A stretch of 64,000 nucleotides of DNA from Hephaestia mangrovi (GTDB lineage: Bacteria > Pseudomonadota > Alphaproteobacteria > Sphingomonadales > Sphingomonadaceae), in the NCBI RefSeq assembly GCF_019880555.1, contig NZ_JAINVU010000002.1:434001-498000 (forward strand). The letters run 5' to 3'. Position numbers and translations under genes: made by a program. Positions 57,558 to 64,000 of the stretch are shown here, one piece after another (the stretch's first letter is position 1; the number at the start of each line of letters is the position of its first letter). Under the pieces are notes generated by a model. The model ran no database searches. It saw only the letters and a list, made by a program, of their open reading frames with translations, and was not told the DNA's origin.

Positions 57558-58183
57558 CAGAGCACTCCCATCAGATAGACGAAGGTGAAGACGCCGATCC
57601 ACACGACGTCGAGAAAGTGCCAGAACATCGAAAGGCACATCAGGCGGCGCTTGTTGGCCGGGATCAAGCCCTTCTGTGCGGTCTGCACCATCAGCACGAT
57701 CATCCAGATCAGGCCCGAGGTGACGTGCAGCCCATGGGTACCGACGAGGCTGAAGAAGGCGGTGAGGAAACCGCTGGTCCAGGGGCCGTGGCCCTCGGCA
57801 ATCAGGCCGGCGAATTCGTGCATCTCGATGCCGATGAACGCCGCGCCGAAAACCCAGGTGATCGCCATCCACAGCAGCGTCTGGCTCTTGCTGCCGCGCT
57901 CCATCGCCAGCATGGCGAAGCCATAGGTGATCGACGAGAACAGCAGCATCGCCGTGTTCACCGCGACCAGCGGCAATTCGAACACGTCTCGGCCAGAAGG
58001 GCCGCCGGCATAGGAATGGCCGAGCACGCCGTATGTCGCGAACAACCCTGCGAAGATCAGGCAGTCGCTCATCAGGTAGATCCAGAAGCCCAGCATCGTG
58101 CTGCCGCCTTCGGGATGATGCTCCTCCTCGGTGACGTAGAAGGTTGGCGCGCCGTTGCCGGCGAGAAGCGCTTGCGTTGCCAT
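57557..58183 (-). CDS. cyoC: Cytochrome o ubiquinol oxidase subunit III
   Basis: 208 residues from the ATG at 58183 (AAGGG 8 bases before). Five membrane segments; [40 protein letters not shown] and [20 protein letters not shown] are family blocks. Lies 4 bases after cyoB. Confidence 0.96.
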   Translation of the reverse strand: MATQALLAGNGAPTFYVTEEEHHPEGGSTMLGFWIYLMSDCLIFAGLFATYGVLGHSYAGGPSGRDVFELPLVAVNTAMLLFSSITYGFAMLAMERGSKSQTLLWMAITWVFGAAFIGIEMHEFAGLIAEGHGPWTSGFLTAFFSLVGTHGLHVTSGLIWMIVLMVQTAQKGLIPANKRRLMCLSMFWHFLDVVWIGVFTFVYLMGVL

Positions 58184-58187
58184 CGGA

Positions 58188-60185
58188 TTACCCTTGGGTC
58201 GCCACGGCGGGGGTGCGATGCCCCTCGGTCCGCGCGACTTCCTCTGCCGGGATGTAATAATCGCGGTCATAGTTGAAGGTGTGGAAGATCGCGTAGCCGA
58301 TCATCGCGACGAACGAGATCGCCGCCAACCACCACATGTACCAGATCATCGCGAAGCCGAATGCCGTTGCCAGCACGCCGAGCACGACGCCGGTGGCGGT
58401 GTTCTTGGGCATGTGGATCGCGTGATAGCCGCTGGTTGGATGTTCGGCGCCGCGCGCCTTCATATCCCACCAGGCATCGAGATCGTGGACCACGGGGGTA
58501 AAAGCGAAATTATATTGGGGCGGCGGCGAGGTGGTCGACCATTCGAGGCTGCGGCCGTTCCACGGATCGCCACCGACCTTGAGCTTTTCGCGGTCGCGGA
58601 TCGAAACGAAGAACTGCATCAGCATGCAGGCGATGCCGCCGGCGATGAGCAGGGCACCGAACGCCGCGACGATGAAGAAGGGATGCAGCGTGGGATCGTC
58701 GAAATGGCGCAGACGACGCGTCACGCCCATCAGGCCGAGCACGTAGAGCGGGGCGAAGGCGAACCAGAAGCCGATCACCCACAGCCAGAACGAGCGCACG
58801 CCCCAAGTGCGGTCGAGCTTGAAGCCGAACACCTTGGGGAACCAATAGTTGATCCCGGCGAACATGCCGAACAGCACGCCGCCGATGATGACGTTGTGGA
58901 AATGCGCGATCAGGAACAGCGAGTTGTGCAGCACGAAATCGGCGGGTGGCACCGCCAACATCACGCCGGTCATGCCGCCGATCACGAAGGTCAGCATGAA
59001 GGCGACCGTCCACATCATTGGCAGCTCGTAGCGGATGCGGCCGCGATACATGGTGAACAGCCAGTTGAAGATCTTCGCACCCGTGGGGATCGAGATGATC
59101 ATCGTCGTGATGCCGAAGAACGAGTTGACGCTAGCCCCAGAGCCCATCGTGAAGAAGTGGTGCAGCCAGACCAGATACGACAGGATGGCGATGACAACGG
59201 TGGCGTAGACCATCGAAGTATAGCCGAACAGGCGCTTGCCGGTGAAGGTCGGCACGACCTCCGAGAACACGCCGAACGCCGGCAGGATCAGGATGTAGAC
59301 CTCCGGATGGCCCCAGATCCAGATCAGGTTGATGTACATCATGGGGTTGCCGCCCATGGTGTTGGTGAAGAAGTGGAAGCCGAGGTAGCGGTCCACCGTC
59401 AACATCGCCAGCACCGCCGTCAGGATCGGGAAGGCGGCGACGATCAGCACGTTGGTGACGAGCGCGGTCCAGGTGAACACCGGCAGCTTCATCATCGTCA
59501 TGCCCGGCGCGCGCATCTTGACGATCGTGGTGACGAAGTTGACGCCCGAAAGCAGCGTGCCGATACCCGATAACTGCAGGCCCCATATCCAGTAATCGAC
59601 GCCGACATCGGGGCTGTAGGCGAGGTTGGAAAGCGGCGGATAGGCGAGCCAGCCGGTGCGCGCATATTCCCCGATGAACAAGGACAGCATCGTCAGGATG
59701 ACGCCCGAGACGGTCATCCAGAAGCTGAAATTGTTGAGGAACGGGAAGGCCACGTCGCGGGCGCCGATCTGCAGCGGCACGACGAAGTTCATCAACCCGA
59801 TCACCAGCGGCATCGCCACGAAGAAGATCATGATCACGCCGTGCGCGGTGAACACCTGGTCATAATGGTGCGCCGGCAGGAAACCCTGGTTGTCGCCGAA
59901 CGACAATGCCTGCTGCGCGCGCATCATCAGCGCGTCGGAGAATCCGCGCAGCAGCATGATGATCGCCAGCACGATATACATCACGCCGATCCGCTTATGG
60001 TCGACGCTGGTCAGCCACTCCTTCCACAGATAGCCCCACCATTTGAAATAGGTGATCGCGCCGAGCACGGCGATGCCGCCGATCGCGACGCCGATGAACG
60101 TGCCGATCAGGATCGGCTCGTGATAGGGGATCGATTCCAGGCTGAGGCGCCCGAAGATGATCTTTGCGAGGTCTGACGTGGTCAT
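58188..60185 (-). CDS. cyoB: Cytochrome o ubiquinol oxidase subunit I
   Basis: 665 residues. The haem-copper core: haem ligand in [17 protein letters not shown], the His-Tyr pair in [16 protein letters not shown], the copper histidines in [13 protein letters not shown], and haem ligands in [17 protein letters not shown]. It reduces O2 to water with electrons from ubiquinol and pumps protons. About fifteen membrane segments. Confidence 0.97.
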   Translation of the reverse strand: MTTSDLAKIIFGRLSLESIPYHEPILIGTFIGVAIGGIAVLGAITYFKWWGYLWKEWLTSVDHKRIGVMYIVLAIIMLLRGFSDALMMRAQQALSFGDNQGFLPAHHYDQVFTAHGVIMIFFVAMPLVIGLMNFVVPLQIGARDVAFPFLNNFSFWMTVSGVILTMLSLFIGEYARTGWLAYPPLSNLAYSPDVGVDYWIWGLQLSGIGTLLSGVNFVTTIVKMRAPGMTMMKLPVFTWTALVTNVLIVAAFPILTAVLAMLTVDRYLGFHFFTNTMGGNPMMYINLIWIWGHPEVYILILPAFGVFSEVVPTFTGKRLFGYTSMVYATVVIAILSYLVWLHHFFTMGSGASVNSFFGITTMIISIPTGAKIFNWLFTMYRGRIRYELPMMWTVAFMLTFVIGGMTGVMLAVPPADFVLHNSLFLIAHFHNVIIGGVLFGMFAGINYWFPKVFGFKLDRTWGVRSFWLWVIGFWFAFAPLYVLGLMGVTRRLRHFDDPTLHPFFIVAAFGALLIAGGIACMLMQFFVSIRDREKLKVGGDPWNGRSLEWSTTSPPPQYNFAFTPVVHDLDAWWDMKARGAEHPTSGYHAIHMPKNTATGVVLGVLATAFGFAMIWYMWWLAAISFVAMIGYAIFHTFNYDRDYYIPAEEVARTEGHRTPAVATQG

Positions 60186-60235
60186 AGCTGCGGTCTATCG
60201 GTTGTTCTGAGCGGAAAGCGGCGGGCGGCGGTGCC

Positions 60236-61363
60236 TCACGACATGCCCCGGTTCTTCTGGTCGCTGGGCTTGATGTTGCCCGGCGTGCCGGGGGCGGGCG
60301 GCTCGCCCACGTTCTTGCCTTCGCCCTTTTCCTGCGGCGATTTGAACAGGGCCCCCTCGGCGTTACCGATCGTGCCTGGACCGGTTACGTTGACCGGTGC
60401 GGGCGACCTGGGGCTCTCGCCACGCATGTCCTTCATCATGTCCGCCTTCATCTGATCGGCGACACAGGGCTCGCCAGGATGCGTGCACTCGTTGAGGATG
60501 CGGTCATAAAGGCCGGGCGCGTAAGCGGAGAAAGCGATCGGCTTCACGTTTTCGCTGGGCTTTTCGAGCTTGTAATAATTGGCGTTCGAAAGCTGCAATC
60601 CGCTGCTCTTTACCTTGCCGATCCACTGATCGAAGCCGCCGGCATCGAGGCCGAGCGTCTTGAAGTGCATGCCCGAGAAGCCCGCCCCGCTGTAATTGGC
60701 GGAGAAACCATTGAACGTGCCAGTGTCGTTGAGGACGGCGTGAAGCTTGGTCTCCATACCCGGCATAGCGTAGATCTGGCCGGCAAGCGCGGGGATGTAG
60801 AAGCTGTTCATGATCGAGGTCGACGTGATCTTGAACGCGATCGGGCGATCGGTCGGCAGCGCGAGCTGGTTGACCGTCGCCACGCCATATTGCGGATAGA
60901 AGAACAGCCACTTCCAATCCATCGCGACAACATCGACCTCGAGCGGTTGCGCGTTGGCGGGAACGGCCTGGCCCTTGTCCAGCCGGGCGATCGGCCGATA
61001 CGGGTCCAGCGTATGCGTGCCGAGCCAGGTGATCGCGCCGAGGCAGATGATGATCAGCAGCGGCGCCGACCAGATGACCAGTTCGAGCGCGGTCGAATGG
61101 TCCCAATCCGGCAGATAGGTCGCTTCCTCGTTCGACTCGCGATAGCGCCAGGCGACGATCACGGTGAGCACCATCACCGGAATGATGATCAGAAGCATCA
61201 ACAGAGTCGCGGCGACCAGAAGATCGCGCTGCTGCGCCGCAACATCGCCGGACGGCTGCAGCACATCGGCATGGCAGGCGCCGAGCAAGGCGACGGCAGC
61301 AACTGAAAGACCAGCACGAATCACGCGATTCCGCGTAAAATGGGCAAATCGGTTCGGGATCAT
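60236..61363 (-). CDS. cyoA: Cytochrome o ubiquinol oxidase subunit II
   Basis: 375 residues. A lipoprotein-type signal (LSVAAVALLGAC) and two membrane segments precede a cupredoxin-fold domain (VDVVAMDWKWLFFYPQYG). The copper-A ligands of cytochrome c oxidases are missing at GFSANYSGAGFSGMHFK, which fits a quinol oxidase. The C-terminal ~60 residues are a Pro/Gly/Lys-rich extension (EKGEGKNVGEPPAPG) that is longer than in E. coli CyoA. First gene of cyoABCD-SURF1, 50 bases before cyoB. Confidence 0.95.
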   Translation of the reverse strand: MIPNRFAHFTRNRVIRAGLSVAAVALLGACHADVLQPSGDVAAQQRDLLVAATLLMLLIIIPVMVLTVIVAWRYRESNEEATYLPDWDHSTALELVIWSAPLLIIICLGAITWLGTHTLDPYRPIARLDKGQAVPANAQPLEVDVVAMDWKWLFFYPQYGVATVNQLALPTDRPIAFKITSTSIMNSFYIPALAGQIYAMPGMETKLHAVLNDTGTFNGFSANYSGAGFSGMHFKTLGLDAGGFDQWIGKVKSSGLQLSNANYYKLEKPSENVKPIAFSAYAPGLYDRILNECTHPGEPCVADQMKADMMKDMRGESPRSPAPVNVTGPGTIGNAEGALFKSPQEKGEGKNVGEPPAPGTPGNIKPSDQKNRGMS

Positions 61364-61401
61364 GCGGCCCCCATAGGCGCAAAATTTGGAAATTCCCATA
61401 G

Positions 61402-61412
61402 GACAGTTTGTC
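61402..61412. promoter_or_regulatory. Small palindrome in cyo/MFS divergent region
   Basis: GACA-GTT-TGTC, a perfect inverted repeat in the 159-base region between cyoA and a divergent MFS gene. A nearby TGGAAATTCCCA (61387-61398) is also nearly symmetric. Either could be an operator; no known regulator site is matched with confidence. Confidence 0.3.
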
Positions 61413-61522
61413 TAACCCTCTCGCATGTGCAAAAGGGCCTCCATGTCGGTGATGGTGCATATGCGCGCGCCGGACTATATGAGAATGTATCGCCGAGTGC
61501 GAGACGAGGAGTCGAATCGACC

Positions 61523-62869
61523 ATGAATGCAGGGACCGCAGCGGGATCGGGCGAGGCCGAGCGCGACGCGCGGGTGATCAACACGCGTGACACGCACGTT
61601 GCGCCGGGCGAGATCGCGATCGGCGTGATTATCGGCCGCACGTCCGAATTCTTCGATTTCTTCGTCTATGCGATTGCCTCCGTGCTGGTGTTCCCGGCTT
61701 ACTGCTTTCCCTATGTCGATCGGTTGACCGGGACGCTTTACTCGTTCGCGCTGTTCTCACTCGCGTTTATCGCGCGACCGGTGGGATCGCTGATCTTCAT
61801 GGCGGTTGACCGCAACTACGGCCGCGCGACCAAGCTGACGATCGCGCTGTTCGTGCTCGGCATCTCGACCGTGTCGGTCGCCTTTTTGCCGGGCTACGAT
61901 AGCGTCGGAAGCGCGTCGTGGATCCTGCTCGCGGCATTTCGTATTCTGCAAGGTCTCGCCCTAGGCGGCGCTTGGGACGGGTTGGCGTCGCTGCTGGCGA
62001 TGAATGCGCCCGCGAATCGGCGCGGTTGGTATGCGATGGTGCCGCAGCTTGGTGCACCGCTCGGGCTGATCGTGGCGAGTGGCTTGTTCGCCTATTTCGT
62101 CCTCGAATTGTCGAACGCCGATTTCCTCGATTGGGGCTGGCGCTTCCCGTTCTTCTGCGCGTTCGCGATCAACGTCGTCGCGCTGTTCGCCCGGCTGCGG
62201 CTCGTTTCGACGCCTGATTTCAGCAACCTGTTCGAGAGCAAGGACCTACAGGCATCGGCCGTTTTCCCGACGCTGGAGAAGGAAGGTCGCAACATCATCA
62301 TCGGCGCGTTCGCCCCGTTGGCGAGCTTCGCCATGTTCCACATGGTCACCGTCTTTCCGCTGTCCTGGGTGATGCTGTTCACGCACCAATCGGTGTCGCA
62401 CTTCCTGGTGATCGAAGCGGTCGCGTCGCTGTTCGGAATCGCTGGGATCGTCGCTTCGGGCTATCTCGCGGATCATGTCGGGCGGCGCTCGCTGCTCGGT
62501 GTTGGTGCGGCGGTGATTGCGGCGTTCAGCGGCTTCGCGCCGCAATTGCTCGATGCCGGTGACCTTGGCGAGATCGTCTTCATGGTGGTCGGCTTCACCA
62601 TTCTGGGTTTTTCGTTCGGTCAGTCGTCGGGCGTCGTCGCCTCGAACTTTCCCAGCTTGTCGCGCTACACCGGCTCGGCGATCACCTCGGATATCGCCTG
62701 GCTGTTTGGCGCGGGCTTCGCGCCGCTCGCAGCATTGTGGCTGGCGGCCAATTTTGGCGTCATGGCGGCGGGCGGATACCTGCTCTCCGGCGCGATCGCC
62801 ACGCTGCTTGCGCTATGGCTGAACCGGGCACTCGGCACCGATCGGCAGGAGCCGGTGGCGGCGGAATAG
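61523..62869 (+). CDS. MFS transporter, MHS-like
   Basis: 448 residues, about 12 membrane segments. IGVIIGRTSEFFDFFVYAIA and LAFIARPVGSLIFMAVDRNY match metabolite:H+ symporters, though the usual D-R-x-G-R-R block reads MAVDRNYGRATK. Charged N-terminal extension of about 30 residues. Starts at 61523 with AGGAG 11 bases upstream. Substrate unknown; closeness to a histidine-degradation gene is suggestive only. Ends with an intrinsic terminator. Confidence 0.85.
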   Translation: MNAGTAAGSGEAERDARVINTRDTHVAPGEIAIGVIIGRTSEFFDFFVYAIASVLVFPAYCFPYVDRLTGTLYSFALFSLAFIARPVGSLIFMAVDRNYGRATKLTIALFVLGISTVSVAFLPGYDSVGSASWILLAAFRILQGLALGGAWDGLASLLAMNAPANRRGWYAMVPQLGAPLGLIVASGLFAYFVLELSNADFLDWGWRFPFFCAFAINVVALFARLRLVSTPDFSNLFESKDLQASAVFPTLEKEGRNIIIGAFAPLASFAMFHMVTVFPLSWVMLFTHQSVSHFLVIEAVASLFGIAGIVASGYLADHVGRRSLLGVGAAVIAAFSGFAPQLLDAGDLGEIVFMVVGFTILGFSFGQSSGVVASNFPSLSRYTGSAITSDIAWLFGAGFAPLAALWLAANFGVMAAGGYLLSGAIATLLALWLNRALGTDRQEPVAAE

Positions 62870-62895
62870 ACCGCACACTTTCGAAGATTTTAAAT

Positions 62896-62925
62896 GGCTC
62901 CCGTCTCGCGGCGGGAGCCTTTTTT
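62896..62925 (+). terminator. Intrinsic terminator of MFS gene
   Basis: GGCTCCCG (62896-62903), loop of 8, CGGGAGCC (62912-62919), then six T (62920-62925). It lies 26 bases after the MFS stop. The last T overlaps the hutU stop codon on the other strand. Confidence 0.9.
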
Positions 62926-64000
62926 CATAACGATGGCAGGTCGAGCCCGTGCTCGCGCGCGCAATCGATTGCGATGTCGTAGCCGGCGTCGGCGTGGCGC
63001 ATCACGCCCGAGGCGGGATCGTTCCACAGCACGCGTTCGAGACGGCGGGCGGCATCGTCCGAGCCGTCGGCGACGATCACCATGCCGGCGTGCTGCGAAT
63101 AGCCCATGCCGACGCCGCCGCCATGGTGCAGCGAGACCCAGGTCGCGCCCGAGGCGGTGTTGAGCAGCGCGTTGAGGAGCGGCCAGTCGGAGACGGCGTC
63201 GGAGCCGTCTTTCATCGCCTCGGTCTCGCGATTGGGGCTGGTGACCGAGCCGGAATCGAGATGGTCCCGGCCGATGACGACGGGGGCCTTGAGCTCCCCG
63301 CTCGCGACCATCTCGTTGAACGCGAGGCCGAGGCGGTGGCGATCGCCCAGGCCGACCCAGCAGATCCGCGACGGCAGGCCCTGGAACGCGATCCGCTCGC
63401 GCGCCATGTCGAGCCAGCGGTGGAGGTGCGCGTTGTCGGGGAGCAGTTCCTTCACCTTGGCGTCGGTCTTGTAGATATCCTCGGGATCGCCGGAGAGCGC
63501 GACCCAGCGGAACGGGCCGATGCCGCGGCAGAACAGCGGCCGGATGTAGGCGGGCACGAAGCCGGGGAAGCCGAACGCGTCGTCGAGGCCTTCGTCGAAC
63601 GCGACTTGGCGGATGTTGTTGCCGTAATCGACCGTCGGGATGCCTTGCGCCTTGAACGCGAGCATCGCTTCGACGTGCGTCTTCATCGAGGCCTTGGCGG
63701 CGGCTTCGACCTTGGCGGGGTCGCGCTCGCGGCCGTCGCGCCACTGGTCGAGCGTCCAGCCGGCGGGGAGGTAGCCGTTGAGCGGATCATGCGCCGAAGT
63801 CTGGTCGGTGACCATGTCGGGACGGACGCCGCGGCGGACCAGCTCGGGGAGGATTTCGGCGGCATTGCCGAGCAGGCCGATCGAGGTGGGTTTGCCCGAT
63901 CGCGTCGCGTCGTCGATCATCGCCAGCGCCTCGTCGAGGTCGTGGGCCTGCTTGTCGAGATAGCGCGTCTTGAGGCGCATCTCGATCCGGCTCGGCTGGC
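62925..64000 (-). CDS. hutU: Urocanate hydratase (3' part)
   Basis: The window ends inside this leftward gene: the frame is open to its edge ([15 protein letters not shown]), giving about 358 of some 555 residues. Urocanase converts urocanate to imidazolonepropionate with tightly bound NAD in histidine degradation. Seen: [52 protein letters not shown] with the active-site cysteine, [20 protein letters not shown] and [20 protein letters not shown]. The N terminus with the NAD loop is outside. The ATG at 63980 is internal. Confidence 0.96.
   Translation of the reverse strand, partial: QPSRIEMRLKTRYLDKQAHDLDEALAMIDDATRSGKPTSIGLLGNAAEILPELVRRGVRPDMVTDQTSAHDPLNGYLPAGWTLDQWRDGRERDPAKVEAAAKASMKTHVEAMLAFKAQGIPTVDYGNNIRQVAFDEGLDDAFGFPGFVPAYIRPLFCRGIGPFRWVALSGDPEDIYKTDAKVKELLPDNAHLHRWLDMARERIAFQGLPSRICWVGLGDRHRLGLAFNEMVASGELKAPVVIGRDHLDSGSVTSPNRETEAMKDGSDAVSDWPLLNALLNTASGATWVSLHHGGGVGMGYSQHAGMVIVADGSDDAARRLERVLWNDPASGVMRHADAGYDIAIDCAREHGLDLPSL

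Noticed and set aside
58155..59573. 472-codon frame opposite cyoB
   Set aside because: Shadow of a conserved membrane protein; composition dominated by His, Glu, Asp, Arg.

Overview
The window is a contiguous piece of a high-GC alphaproteobacterial chromosome, most probably a sphingomonad (Sphingomonas or a close relative). The evidence is gene content and order: a PdhB with its own N-terminal lipoyl domain, the overlapping trpB-trpA-accD set with folC behind it, a PhoK-type alkaline phosphatase, the F1-ATPase inhibitor zeta (DUF1476) next to bolA and grxD, a DUF4170 protein, and cyoABCD followed by SURF1. No rRNA, tRNA, CRISPR array, prophage or insertion sequence was recognised. No gene-free stretch exceeds about 230 bases.

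Layout. 1-7.7 kb: 3' part of carB, greA with a strong terminator, a DUF4170 protein, a four-gene coupled operon of small membrane/helical proteins read away from eno, then eno, an FtsB-like septum protein and a spermidine-synthase-like methyltransferase-fold protein. 7.8-13 kb: pdhA-pdhB, then a convergent tadE-tadE-tadG set with an AT-rich patch. 13-19.6 kb: squalene/phytoene-synthase-like protein, EF-hand protein, trmFO, a YhhN protein, three exported proteins and an alpha/beta hydrolase. 19.8-32.9 kb: UvrD/PcrA helicase, a Tat-type retropepsin-PDZ protein, a dihaem cytochrome c, a PiT phosphate transporter behind a Pho box, two MFS carriers (one AmpG), rsmD, rluB, a lone receiver protein and a Rieske oxygenase. 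32.9-45 kb: folC, accD, trpA, trpB; a prolyl oligopeptidase; glycosyltransferase, grxD, bolA and zeta; a quinone-reductase-like enzyme; leuD, a new 34-codon ORF and leuC. 45-54.9 kb: SulP, DsbD, PhoK phosphatase, a second PiT with its DUF47 partner, a Nudix domain in the same frame as DUF47, nadC, RNase T2 and DUF4112. 54.9-64 kb: an orphan peptide-binding lipoprotein, the cyoABCD-SURF1 quinol oxidase operon, an MFS carrier, and the 3' part of hutU.

How the genes fit together. Most of the window is core metabolism: pyrimidine, Trp and Leu synthesis, malonyl-CoA, folate, NAD, pyruvate oxidation, respiration and histidine breakdown. Phosphate is a recurring theme: two different PiT carriers, one with a close match to a Pho box 24 bases before its start, plus a DUF47 partner and an extracellular phosphatase.

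The items most worth a second look are the Nudix-DUF47 continuous frame with an apparent frameshift at its N terminus, the unlisted 34-codon secreted-peptide ORF between leuC and leuD, hairpins that enclose the ribosome binding or start regions of ftsB and folC, a 16-base motif shared by two unlinked promoters, the Pho box at pit, and the orphan tadEEG cluster with an AT-rich core. I did not find a clear candidate for an entirely new defence or mobile system.
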